DNA of 64,000 nt from CALKXV01 sp964632495 (GTDB lineage: Bacteria > Pseudomonadota > Alphaproteobacteria > Rhodobacterales > Rhodobacteraceae): NCBI GenBank assembly GCA_964632495.1, contig CAZWDS010000009.1:4560-68559 (forward strand), written 5' to 3'. Position 1 is the first letter of the stretch. Each line of letters begins with the position of its first letter. Of the stretch, positions 42,570 to 50,807 are shown piece by piece. Position numbers and translations under genes: made by a program. The notes under the pieces are model-generated. The model was given only the letters and a program-made list of their open reading frames with translations. It had not been told where the DNA came from and ran no database searches.

Positions 42570-43724
42570 TTAAGCGCCGCGCCAGATCCAGCCGCCGCCC
42601 AGGACGCGGGTGCTGTCGGTTTCGTAAAAGACGCAGGCCTGACCGGGTGACACGCCTTCTTCGGGCGACAAGAGTTCGACCTTTGCTTCGGTCGCCGACA
42701 GGGGGCGCACAACCGCTTCCATCGGCGGTTTGGTCGAGCGGATTTTGACCGAGATGTCCCAGGTCTTTTGGCTGTCAAAGGGCGCATCCCCAAGCCAGTT
42801 GATTTCGCGCACAGGCACGGTTCTGGCCGCCAGCATCTCTTTTGGCCCCACAACAACTTGGCCCTTGTCCACGTCCAGTTTGACGACGAACAACGGTTCT
42901 TCCAAGCCGCCAATCCCAAGGCCGCGACGTTGACCGATGGTGTAATGGATCACACCCTTATGTTCGCCCAGAACCCGCCCGTCAGCATGGACAATCTCGC
43001 CCGGTTCCGCCGCGCCGGGGCGCAGCTTTTCGATAACCGAGGCATAGTTGCCATCGGGCACAAAGCAGATGTCTTGGCTGTCCGGCTTGTCCGCCACGAC
43101 CAGCCCATGGGCTTGGGCCAGTTTGCGGGTGTCGTCCTTGGACGCCAGATGCCCAAGGGGAAACCTGAGGAACGCCAGTTGTTCAGGCGTCGTGGAAAAC
43201 AGGAAATAGCTTTGATCCCGCGTGGTGTCGGCTGCCATGTGCAACTCGGGGCCAGCTTCGCCCATTTTGCGCTGGATGTAGTGACCCGTCGCCATGCAAT
43301 CGGCGTCCAAATCCTTCGCCGTTTCAAGCAGATCCTTGAATTTCACCCGCTCGTTGCACCGAATGCAGGGCACAGGCGTGGCACCGGCCAGATAGCTGTC
43401 GGCAAACTCGTCGATCACCGCATCGCGAAAGATGTTCTCGTAATCCAGCACATAGTGGGGAAAGCCCATGTCTTCGGCCACCCGGCGCGCATCGTGAATG
43501 TCGATCCCCGCACAACAGGCGCCTTTCTTGGCCAAAGCCGCCCCGTGATCGTAAAGCTGCAAGGTCACCCCCACAACGTCATAGCCCTGTCGTGCCAGCT
43601 CGGCTGCGACAACAGAACTGTCCACGCCACCTGACATGGCGACAACCACGCGGGTCTCGCTTTCGGGCTTCGCAAAGCCCAGGGAATTCAGCCCCGTTGT
43701 CTGATCAAGCGCCATAAAAGCCAT
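42570..43724 (-). CDS. mnmA: tRNA-specific 2-thiouridylase MnmA
   Basis: 384 residues (ATG at 43724 or 43715). The PP-loop VVVAMSGGVDSSVVAAELAR, the catalytic Cys in CIRCNERVKF (nucleophile) and the second Cys in DSQDICFVPDGNYASV, and GQRRGLGIGG are all in place. It thiolates U34 of Glu, Gln and Lys tRNAs. It is divergent from sciP. Confidence 0.96.
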   Translation of the reverse strand: MAFMALDQTTGLNSLGFAKPESETRVVVAMSGGVDSSVVAAELARQGYDVVGVTLQLYDHGAALAKKGACCAGIDIHDARRVAEDMGFPHYVLDYENIFRDAVIDEFADSYLAGATPVPCIRCNERVKFKDLLETAKDLDADCMATGHYIQRKMGEAGPELHMAADTTRDQSYFLFSTTPEQLAFLRFPLGHLASKDDTRKLAQAHGLVVADKPDSQDICFVPDGNYASVIEKLRPGAAEPGEIVHADGRVLGEHKGVIHYTIGQRRGLGIGGLEEPLFVVKLDVDKGQVVVGPKEMLAARTVPVREINWLGDAPFDSQKTWDISVKIRSTKPPMEAVVRPLSATEAKVELLSPEEGVSPGQACVFYETDSTRVLGGGWIWRGA

Positions 43725-43849
43725 CGCTACTTAAAGGAAGTCGATCGAAATATAAGAAAATTGGCCGGACCCACAAGGCCCTGCCTTCACGCAAGATTAA
43801 GGTCCCTCGGCTTAGAAGTATGCGACGAATTTGGAAATGGCGTGCTCTG

Positions 43850-44128
43850 ATGTATTTGAAAAAGGTGAACGGACCCCGCGCGGTGACCCTGCCAGACGGC
43901 AGTGTGATGACCCGCGCCGACCTGCCTGATCCCGAAACCCGACGCTGGGTTGCCAGTCGGAAGGCCAGCGTGATCCGCGCCATCGCACATGACCTGATCA
44001 GCCGGGACGACGCGCTGAAAATCTACGAACTCTCCGAAGAAGAACTGGACGCTTGGCACGTTGCGGTTGAGCGACACGGTGAATCCGCCCTGAAAGCCAC
44101 TACAATTCAGCGCTATAGACAACCATAG
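43850..44128 (+). CDS. sciP: CtrA inhibitor SciP (DUF1153)
   Basis: 92 residues from the ATG at 43850 (MYLKKVNGPRAVTLPDGSVM). The DUF1153 helix-turn-helix continues with RADLPDPETRRWVASRKASV and IRAIAHDLISRDDALKIYEL. In Caulobacter SciP binds CtrA and blocks its transcription activation in G1. Here it lies 93 bases upstream of ctrA in the same direction, a common alphaproteobacterial pairing. A rightward start ten codons earlier is open but not conserved. Confidence 0.9.
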   Translation: MYLKKVNGPRAVTLPDGSVMTRADLPDPETRRWVASRKASVIRAIAHDLISRDDALKIYELSEEELDAWHVAVERHGESALKATTIQRYRQP

Positions 44129-44221
44129 CGTGTAATGCTATTTCTTAAGAATAGTAACGAGCAGTTAACCAATAGCCGCCATTTTGAGTTTGATAGTAGG
44201 ACATGACTGCGGAGATATTTT

Positions 44222-44938
44222 ATGCGTGTACTCTTGGTTGAAGACGATCCGACAACCTCTCGCAGCATCGAATTGATGCTTACCCATGCGAATCTGAACG
44301 TTTATGCGACGGATATGGGGGAAGAAGGCGTCGATCTTGCAAAACTCTACGACTACGACCTGATTCTTCTGGACCTTGATCTGCCTGACATGGATGGGCA
44401 CGAGGTTTTGCGCCAATTGCGCTTGGCGCGGGTGGACACACCGATTCTTATTCTCACGGGGTCGGATGACACGGAAAGCAAAATCAAAGGGTTCGGATTT
44501 GGGGCAGACGATTATCTGACCAAACCGTTCCACCGCGAAGAACTGGTGGCGCGCATTCATGCGATTATCCGCCGCTCGAAAGGTCACGCGCAATCGGTCA
44601 TTCATACAGGCAAGGTGGCGGTTAATCTGGATGCCAAAACCGTCGAAGTCGACAATAAAACAGTGCATCTGACCGGCAAAGAATACCAGATGCTGGAACT
44701 TCTGTCGCTTCGCAAGGGCACGACGCTGACGAAAGAGATGTTCCTGAACCATCTTTATGGCGGCATGGACGAACCGGAGTTGAAGATTATCGACGTTTTC
44801 ATCTGCAAACTTCGCAAAAAACTCTCTGTCGCAACCGATGGCGACAACTACATCGAAACGGTTTGGGGGCGCGGGTACGTTCTGCGCGATCCTGAACCGC
44901 TTGAAATGTCGCCCGAACCTGTTCGGGCCTCCGCTTAA
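44222..44938 (+). CDS. ctrA: Cell-cycle response regulator CtrA
   Basis: 238 residues. Receiver domain with the acidic pocket VEDDPTTS (Asp 8 and 9), phosphoacceptor Asp 51 in LILLDLDLPDMDG, and Lys in DYLTKPFHREELV. The OmpR-type winged helix follows with LTGKEYQMLELLSLRKGTTL and VDVFICKLRKKLS-like DVFICKLRKKL. A GAGCAGTTAACC half-site-like sequence lies upstream. CtrA controls motility and cell-cycle genes; in Rhodobacterales it is often non-essential and controls flagella and gene-transfer agents. A strong terminator follows. Confidence 0.97.
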   Translation: MRVLLVEDDPTTSRSIELMLTHANLNVYATDMGEEGVDLAKLYDYDLILLDLDLPDMDGHEVLRQLRLARVDTPILILTGSDDTESKIKGFGFGADDYLTKPFHREELVARIHAIIRRSKGHAQSVIHTGKVAVNLDAKTVEVDNKTVHLTGKEYQMLELLSLRKGTTLTKEMFLNHLYGGMDEPELKIIDVFICKLRKKLSVATDGDNYIETVWGRGYVLRDPEPLEMSPEPVRASA

Positions 44939-44983
44939 CTCTCTTTCTGTCGCAAACCACTTCTTCATCCTCTCCGATGAAAT

Positions 44984-45013
44984 GGGCCGCCGATTTTCGG
45001 TGGCCCTTTTTTT
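44984..45013 (+). terminator. Rho-independent terminator of ctrA
   Basis: GGGCCGCCGA (44984-44993) pairs with TCGGTGGCCC (44997-45006, one G-T pair), then seven Ts (45007-45013). It is 45 bases after the stop codon. Confidence 0.9.
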
Positions 45014-45097
45014 CTAAAGTGCGGCAAAGCGTTCAAGGGCTGGACGTCTCATAGACCCGGGCCTATCCATATCCTGAAAGAGCCAAAGGAACGGGCG

Positions 45098-47242
45098 ATG
45101 AAGGATATCCAATCGCTATCGCGAGACGAGGCGGCAAAAGAACTGGCCCGTTTGGCCAAAACTTTGGACGCTGCGAACCTTGCCTATCACCAAGCCGACG
45201 CGCCCGAGATCGCGGATGCCGACTATGATGCTCTGAAACGCCGAAATGCTCAGATCGAAGCCCGCTTTCCGGATCTGAAGCTTGAAAACTCACCGTCCGA
45301 TCAGGTTGGCGCGGCCCCGGCGTCCGGGTTTCAAAAAATCGTTCACAGTGTCCCGATGTTGTCCCTTGGCAATGCTTTTGACGACGAAGATGTGGCCGAA
45401 TTTGACCGCAGTATCCGGAAATATCTGGGGTTAGACGCGGACGCCGTGTTGGCCTATACCGCCGAACCGAAAATCGACGGCTTGTCTTTGTCGCTGCGGT
45501 ACGAAGAGGGCACGTTGGTGCACGCCGCCACACGCGGCGACGGGACAACCGGCGAAAACGTCACGGAAAACGCTCGCACGATCACCAACATCCCAACCAA
45601 GATCAAAAATGCGCCCGCCATTTTGGAAGTGCGCGGCGAAGTGTACATGAGCCACGCTGACTTCGACGCACTGAACGCCCGACAAACCGAAGCCGGTGAC
45701 AAAACTTTCGCCAACCCAAGAAACGCCGCCGCCGGATCGCTGCGCCAGTTGGATGCCACGATCACGGCCAGCCGTCCTTTGAAGTTTTTTGCCTATGCGT
45801 GGGGTGAATTGACCGCTCCCCTGGCCGATACGCAAAACGGGGCCATTCAATGCTTGGCCGGTTTTGGGTTTGAAACCAACCCTTTGACCGCTGTGTGCGC
45901 TGGCCCTAGCGACATGATCGCGCACTACAAAAAAATCGAAGAGCAACGCGCGACCCTTGGCTATGACATCGACGGCGTGGTCTACAAGGTGGACGACCTG
46001 GCCCTTCAGGGGCGACTTGGTTTTCGCTCGACCACGCCCAGATGGGCGATTGCCCATAAATTTCCCGCTGAATTGGCCTGGACCCGGTTGGAAGCCATCG
46101 ACATTCAGGTCGGCCGAACCGGGGCGCTTTCGCCCGTGGCCCGCCTTCAACCCGTGACCGTCGGCGGCGTCGTCGTCTCGAACGCGACCTTGCACAACGA
46201 AGACTATATCGCGGGTCGCAGCGCTGACGGAGGCGTTATTCGCGACGGCAAAGACATTCGCATCGGGGATTGGGTGCAGGTTTATCGCGCAGGCGACGTG
46301 ATCCCGAAGGTGGCGGATGTGGATCTGTCGAAACGGCCCGACGATACGCAAGCCTATGAATTTCCAACAGTTTGCCCCGAGTGCGCATCCCAAGCGATCC
46401 GCGAAGAAGGCGACGCGGTGCGGCGCTGCACCGGCGGATTGATTTGTCCCGCGCAAGCTGTCGAAAAGCTGAAACACTTCGTTTCACGCGGTGCATTCGA
46501 CATCGAAGGCTTGGGCGCGAAACAGGTCGAGCAATTCTACGAAGACGGCTGGATCAAGGAACCCGCCGACATTTTCCGGCTGCGCGACCGCTATGGTGCG
46601 GGCATGCAGCAATTGAAAAACCGCGAAGGCTGGGGCGACAAATCCGCAGATAACTTGTTCGACGCCATCGACGAACGCCGCCAGATTGACTTTCACCGCT
46701 TTCTGTTCGGCCTTGGCATTCGGCACTTGGGCGAGGCGGCGGCAAAAGATCTGGCGCGGCATTTCCCGGATTGGGACACCTTGGCCGAAACGTCGGATCG
46801 TGCCGCGTTGGAACCGGCGACAACGGACACGTCGAAGAACGCTCTGGCTGAAAGTCCGGCGTGGCAGACATTTCTGGACATCGACGGGATCGGTCGCGCT
46901 TTGACACAATCCCTGATCGCAGCCTTGTCCCAAGATCACGAGCGTCGCTCGATTGATGCCTTAGCCGGCGAACTGACCATCATTCCACCCGAAGCCTTGT
47001 CCAGCGACAGCCCCGTCGCAGGCAAAACTGTTGTTTTCACGGGGACCTTGGAAAAAATGACCCGCGCCGAAGCCAAGGCCCGGGCCGAAGCGCTTGGGGC
47101 CAAGGTCTCGGGCTCGGTCTCGGCGAAAACCGATCTAGTGGTCGCGGGGCCGGGGGCGGGATCCAAAGCGAAAAAAGCGGCTGATCTGGGGATCGAGACT
47201 TTGGACGAAGATGGCTGGATTGCCTTGATCGAAAACGCATGA
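45098..47242 (+). CDS. ligA: NAD-dependent DNA ligase
   Basis: 714 residues with an adenylation domain: PMLSLGNAFDDEDV and the catalytic lysine in AYTAEPKIDGLSLSLRYEEG. OB fold, Cys4 zinc finger (CPECASQAIREEGDAVRRC, with a fourth Cys in CPAQ), HhH domain and C-terminal BRCT (VVFTGTLEKMTRAEAKARAE) follow in order. It overlaps recG by four bases, an uncommon but logical DNA-repair pairing. Confidence 0.96.
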   Translation: MKDIQSLSRDEAAKELARLAKTLDAANLAYHQADAPEIADADYDALKRRNAQIEARFPDLKLENSPSDQVGAAPASGFQKIVHSVPMLSLGNAFDDEDVAEFDRSIRKYLGLDADAVLAYTAEPKIDGLSLSLRYEEGTLVHAATRGDGTTGENVTENARTITNIPTKIKNAPAILEVRGEVYMSHADFDALNARQTEAGDKTFANPRNAAAGSLRQLDATITASRPLKFFAYAWGELTAPLADTQNGAIQCLAGFGFETNPLTAVCAGPSDMIAHYKKIEEQRATLGYDIDGVVYKVDDLALQGRLGFRSTTPRWAIAHKFPAELAWTRLEAIDIQVGRTGALSPVARLQPVTVGGVVVSNATLHNEDYIAGRSADGGVIRDGKDIRIGDWVQVYRAGDVIPKVADVDLSKRPDDTQAYEFPTVCPECASQAIREEGDAVRRCTGGLICPAQAVEKLKHFVSRGAFDIEGLGAKQVEQFYEDGWIKEPADIFRLRDRYGAGMQQLKNREGWGDKSADNLFDAIDERRQIDFHRFLFGLGIRHLGEAAAKDLARHFPDWDTLAETSDRAALEPATTDTSKNALAESPAWQTFLDIDGIGRALTQSLIAALSQDHERRSIDALAGELTIIPPEALSSDSPVAGKTVVFTGTLEKMTRAEAKARAEALGAKVSGSVSAKTDLVVAGPGAGSKAKKAADLGIETLDEDGWIALIENA

Positions 47243-49329
47243 GCACACGCCCCGAAATTCTTTTCCCGCTGTTTGCGTCCCTTGAGACGCTGCCGGGCGT
47301 GGGCGAGAAGACGGCGCGCAGTTTTGCGCAGATGCATGTGACAGCCCCGCGGGATCTGTTGTTCACTTTGCCGACCTCGGGCGTGGACCGCCGGATGCGT
47401 CCCACGGTGCGCGGCGTTCCTTTCCCTGCCACGGTCACAACCGAAGTAACCGTCGAACAGCATCACCCGAACCGCGTGAAAGGTCGGCCATACCGCATTG
47501 ATGTGACCGATGCTGAAACCACCTTTCAGCTTGTTTTCTTTCATGCCCGCGCGGATTACCTGCTTCGGCAATTGCCTGTGGGCGAGCGGCGTGTGATTTC
47601 CGGCAAGGCCGAGGTATTTGACGGTGTTGCGCAAATTGTCCATCCAGATCATATCCTTATGCCGGATAAAGCTGCGGATTTACCTGTGTATGAGCCAGTG
47701 TATCCATTAACCCAAGGCGTCACTCAAAAGTTAATGGTCAAAGCGACCACCGCGGCGGTGCTACGAGCGCCCGAATTGACGGAATGGATTGATCCGGCTT
47801 TGATCGAACGCGAAAACTGGCCGGATTGGTTAAGCGCGGTGCAATCCGCCCATGCTCCCGAAGGCAGCGGAGACTTGGCGTTGACCGCGCCGGTGCGCGA
47901 ACGTCTGGCCTATGACGAATTGTTTGCCCATCAGGTGACGCTTGCTTTGGCACGGGCCCGCAGACGGCGTCGGGCCGGGCGGCCTTCTGTTGCGACGGGC
48001 AAGTTGCAGTCGAAGGTGTTGAAAGCACTGCCTTATCGTCCGACCGGTGCTCAAGACCGCGCGATCCGCGAAATTGCCGAAGACATGGCGTCACCTGATC
48101 GGATGAACCGCTTGCTTCAGGGCGATGTCGGCGCGGGCAAAACACTGGTTGGCTTGATGTCGTTGCTGGTCGCGGTTGAAGCAGGCGGGCAGGGCGTCAT
48201 GATGGCCCCGACGGAAATTCTGGCGCGGCAACATCTGGCCGGACTGAAACCTTTGGCCGAAAGCGCGGGCGTGGTTTTGGAGATCCTGACGGGCCGGGAC
48301 AAGGGCAAGGAACGCACTGCCAAGCTGAACGCTTTGAAAAACGGCGACATTCACATTCTGGTCGGCACCCATGCCGTGTTTCAAAAAGACGTCGAATTTC
48401 AGGATCTTCGGCTGGCCATCGTGGACGAACAGCACCGCTTTGGCGTCGCGCAACGGATGGAGCTGGGGCGCAAAGGTCAAAGCGCCGATGTGTTGGTGAT
48501 GACGGCGACACCCATTCCCCGGTCGCTGAGCCTTGCGAACTACGGCGATATGGATGTCTCGATCCTGGACGAAAAGCCGCCCGGACGGACGCCGGTTGCA
48601 ACCGCGTTGGTCTCGAACGACCGGATGGATCAGGTGGTGGAGCGTTTGCGTCAGGCCGTGGCCGAGGGGCGGCAGGCCTATTGGGTCTGCCCCTTGGTGG
48701 ACGAAAGCGAGGTCAGCGCAAAGACGGCGGCGGAAGAGCGGTTCAAGCGACTGCGTGCCGCTTTGGGTGATGATGTGGTCGGGCTGGTCCATGGCCAGAT
48801 GCCGCCCCGGGACAAAGACGCAAGCATGGCGGCGTTCCAAAGCGGCGAAACCAGAGTTCTGGTCGCGACAACGGTGATCGAAGTGGGCGTGGATGTGCCC
48901 AATGCCTCGATTATGGTGATCGAAGGGGCCGAGGGCTTTGGACTGGCGCAGATGCACCAATTGCGGGGACGGGTCGGGCGCGGATCGGCGCAATCGACCT
49001 GTTTGTTGATGTATCAGGGGCCATTGTCGGAAACCGGCAAGCGACGGTTGGAGATTTTGCGCGAAACGGAAGACGGGTTCCGTATCGCCGAAGAAGACCT
49101 GGCGATCCGGGGCGCGGGCGATGTTTTGGGGACGGCGCAATCTGGTCTGCCGCGGTTCCGGATTGCCGATCTGGAACGACAAACAAAGCTGCTGGCGGTG
49201 GCGAATGACGATGCCCGCGCCCTGATTTCCGCCGATCCTGACCTGTCCAGCCCACGGGGAGAGGCGGTTCGTGTGCTTCTTTGGCTGTTGGAACAGGACA
49301 AAGCTATTGAAATGATTTCAGTGGGTTAG
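47239..49329 (+). CDS. recG: ATP-dependent DNA helicase RecG
   Basis: 696 residues. The N-terminal wedge OB fold is followed by the helicase core: Walker A LLQGDVGAGKTLVG, DEQH box in LAIVDEQHRFGVAQRMELG, motif III VMTATPIPRSLSLANYGDMD, and motif VI MHQLRGRVGRGSAQSTC. It drives replication-fork reversal. The segment at about 47670-47740 uses TTA codons (three), unlike the rest. It starts at the ligA overlap (ATGA). Confidence 0.96.
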   Translation: MSTRPEILFPLFASLETLPGVGEKTARSFAQMHVTAPRDLLFTLPTSGVDRRMRPTVRGVPFPATVTTEVTVEQHHPNRVKGRPYRIDVTDAETTFQLVFFHARADYLLRQLPVGERRVISGKAEVFDGVAQIVHPDHILMPDKAADLPVYEPVYPLTQGVTQKLMVKATTAAVLRAPELTEWIDPALIERENWPDWLSAVQSAHAPEGSGDLALTAPVRERLAYDELFAHQVTLALARARRRRRAGRPSVATGKLQSKVLKALPYRPTGAQDRAIREIAEDMASPDRMNRLLQGDVGAGKTLVGLMSLLVAVEAGGQGVMMAPTEILARQHLAGLKPLAESAGVVLEILTGRDKGKERTAKLNALKNGDIHILVGTHAVFQKDVEFQDLRLAIVDEQHRFGVAQRMELGRKGQSADVLVMTATPIPRSLSLANYGDMDVSILDEKPPGRTPVATALVSNDRMDQVVERLRQAVAEGRQAYWVCPLVDESEVSAKTAAEERFKRLRAALGDDVVGLVHGQMPPRDKDASMAAFQSGETRVLVATTVIEVGVDVPNASIMVIEGAEGFGLAQMHQLRGRVGRGSAQSTCLLMYQGPLSETGKRRLEILRETEDGFRIAEEDLAIRGAGDVLGTAQSGLPRFRIADLERQTKLLAVANDDARALISADPDLSSPRGEAVRVLLWLLEQDKAIEMISVG

Positions 49330-49357
49330 CTCGTTATGGAACATTTTGTTCACAAAT

Positions 49358-49372
49358 GTTCTTAAAAAGTTC
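49358..49372 (+). promoter_or_regulatory. LexA/SOS box GTTC-N7-GTTC
   Basis: GTTCTTAAAAAGTTC matches the alphaproteobacterial LexA consensus exactly. A TTTACA (49373-49378) with AACAAT 18 bases on (49397-49402) is a plausible promoter directly adjoining the box. A further GTTC at 49348-49351 is six bases upstream of the first half-site. The next gene is the 39-codon frame at 49460. Confidence 0.7.
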
Positions 49373-49459
49373 TTTACACATCGATTCAAATTTGAGAACA
49401 ATCTGGCAACAAAGCAGCCCGCCCGCTGCGCCTGACCCGAAAAGAAGGACCAGATTGAG

Positions 49460-49579
49460 ATGCAAGAGCTGAAAGACACCCTGAACCGCAATGCCGCCAC
49501 GCTTCCCGGAGATCTTGCCGGTGTGGCCGCCCTTGTCGTGATCTTTTTCATCGGGCTTTCACTGCCCGCATTTTTCTAA
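49460..49579 (+). CDS. SOS-associated 39-residue membrane protein
   Basis: 39 residues (MQELKDTLNRNAATLPGDLA, then a hydrophobic helix from about residue 20 ending in GLSLPAFF). AAGAAGGA stands 11 bases upstream. The design (charged N-terminus, single helix, very short tail) and the LexA box 88 bases upstream recall SidA, the SOS division inhibitor of Caulobacter, and TisB of E. coli. That comparison is by size, topology and control, not by sequence similarity. Confidence 0.6.
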   Translation: MQELKDTLNRNAATLPGDLAGVAALVVIFFIGLSLPAFF

Positions 49580-49593
49580 AATTCGAACTGCCT

Positions 49594-49705
49594 GCGGTCT
49601 GGATACCGGTCGACGCATTCTGTCCCACATAGATGCGTGAGTTGTCCCTCGTTATGGCCCCGTCCCGGGCCAATCGACCGGTGCCTTGCCAGATACGCCA
49701 CTTCC
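49594..49705 (+). ncRNA. Candidate structured RNA or structured 3'UTR
   Basis: Several nested helices are visible: TCTGG (49598-49602) with CCAGA (49689-49693); ACCGGTCGA (49605-49613) with TCGACCGGT (49674-49682); CGCAT (49614-49618) with ATGCG (49633-49637); and GGCCC (49656-49660) with GGGCC (49667-49671). Together they form a closed multibranch fold directly before a strong terminator. No known RNA family is recognised. It could be a separate small RNA or the 3' region of the small-protein mRNA. Confidence 0.5.
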
Positions 49706-49740
49706 CCGCCGCCATCTTCGTGATGTGCGGCGGTTTTTTT
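49706..49740 (+). terminator. Rho-independent terminator after the SOS small-protein unit
   Basis: CCGCCGC (49706-49712) pairs with GCGGCGG (49727-49733), with CAT/ATG extending the stem, then seven Ts (49734-49740). It is 17 bases from the convergent NifU-like stop codon. Confidence 0.9.
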
Positions 49741-49756
49741 GTTTGACGATAGTAAG

Positions 49757-50206
49757 TTAAGCGCAGGCAGCTTGTTCGGCTTCGGCAAAAGCTTCGGCGG
49801 TGGCGTCCAGCGCCAGAAGGATCGAGGCATGGCGGTTGCGGAAGTCTTGAGCGGGTCCAAGGACTTCGTAGCCGTCGAAAGGTGCTTCTGGTGTGGGGGC
49901 TCCGTCGGCCAGCATGGCGCGCAACTGGCTTTGGGCCTGTTCGATCTGGGCCCGTGTGCATCCGATCACGACCTGACCCAACACGGACGCCGAGGCCTGA
50001 CCCAAGGCGCAGGCTTTCACGTCCTGACCAAACTCGGTGATCTTGCCGTCTGCTACCGTCACATCCACGGTCACGGTCGACCCGCACAAGGGCGACCGTT
50101 TGCGCACCGTGGCGTCTGGCGCGTCCAGCCGATCGGTCAGGGGAATGTCCGCGGCCAATTCGAGGATGCGCCCCGAATAAAGCTTTATGAGATCAGTGTC
50201 GGCCAT
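49757..50206 (-). CDS. NifU/IscU-like iron-sulfur cluster scaffold
   Basis: 149 residues from the ATG at 50206 (MADTDLIKLYSGRILELAAD). The Cys residues expected for a SUF/NIF scaffold appear as SPLCGSTVTVDV and DVKACALGQASASV, with a third in QVVIGCTRAQIEQ. The C-terminal half is helical and alanine-rich. It is divergent from hisI; this pairing is common in Rhodobacteraceae. Confidence 0.85.
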   Translation of the reverse strand: MADTDLIKLYSGRILELAADIPLTDRLDAPDATVRKRSPLCGSTVTVDVTVADGKITEFGQDVKACALGQASASVLGQVVIGCTRAQIEQAQSQLRAMLADGAPTPEAPFDGYEVLGPAQDFRNRHASILLALDATAEAFAEAEQAACA

Positions 50207-50271
50207 CGCTTTCTTTCTTTGCCTGTCCCTCTTATCTAGGGGGACGTTTATGCAATTGAAAGGATTGGCTG

Positions 50272-50628
50272 ATGGCCTTCGATCCTGCAAGTCTGAAATA
50301 CAATGATCAGGGTCTGATCCCGGCAATCGCGCAAGATGAGGCGACGGGCGAGGTGTTGATGCTGGCCTGGATGAATGCGCAATCCATATCGCGCACTTTG
50401 GCCACGAAGAAGGTGACTTATTGGTCGCGCTCGCGGGCGGCGTTCTGGGTGAAGGGCGAAACCTCGGGGCATACGCAGCGGCTGGTGGATATGCGGATCG
50501 ATTGTGATCGCGATTGTCTGTTGTTGGTGGTTCACCAAGAGGGGCCTGCCTGTCACACGGGACGGAAGAGTTGTTTTTACACCGGTGTTAGGCGCGGCGA
50601 TGAGGTGGAGTTGATGGCTCCGGAATAG
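50272..50628 (+). CDS. hisI: Phosphoribosyl-AMP cyclohydrolase
   Basis: 118 residues. LMLAWMNAQSISRTLATKKV and TYWSRSRAAFWVKGETSGHT, then DMRIDCDRDCLLLVVHQEGP with Asp/Cys metal ligands and CHTGRKSCFYTGV are the family motifs. It performs the third step of histidine synthesis. There is no fused HisE domain. hisN lies at 13.5 kb. Confidence 0.95.
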   Translation: MAFDPASLKYNDQGLIPAIAQDEATGEVLMLAWMNAQSISRTLATKKVTYWSRSRAAFWVKGETSGHTQRLVDMRIDCDRDCLLLVVHQEGPACHTGRKSCFYTGVRRGDEVELMAPE

Positions 50629-50640
50629 GGTTTCGCGGGC

Positions 50641-50765
50641 CCGCGGGGCCCCCTCCCGGGGGGGGGGGGGGGGGGGGGGGGGCGGGGGNNNNNNNNNNCT
50701 GGGCGCGTTTCGGGGGTGCGCTGGCCGGGGCGCACCGGCGGGGGGGGGGGGGCCCCCCCACGGCG
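50641..50765. other. Assembly gap with flanking poly-G/poly-C sequence
   Basis: Ten Ns (50689-50698) are flanked by a run of more than 20 Gs and by a second G13/C7 stretch. This is typical of an unresolved GC-rich hairpin or low-quality read ends, so the bases around it and any gene in this gap should not be trusted. Confidence 0.95.
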
Positions 50766-50785
50766 CTTTCAGAGCCTCCCCCCAA

Positions 50786-50807
50786 GCGTATTTTTAAAGA
50801 GATGAAA
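50786..50807 (+). repeat. Dispersed 22-nt motif, copy D
   Basis: GCGTATTT, TTA, AAGAGATGAAA. It overlaps the end of the leftward gluQRS gene and supplies the final codons (Ser-Leu) and the TAA stop. Confidence 0.7.

Noticed and set aside
44150..44175. CtrA autoregulation site upstream of ctrA
   Set aside because: TTAAG and TTAACC are present, but not with the N7 spacing of the full consensus, so only a half-site can be claimed.
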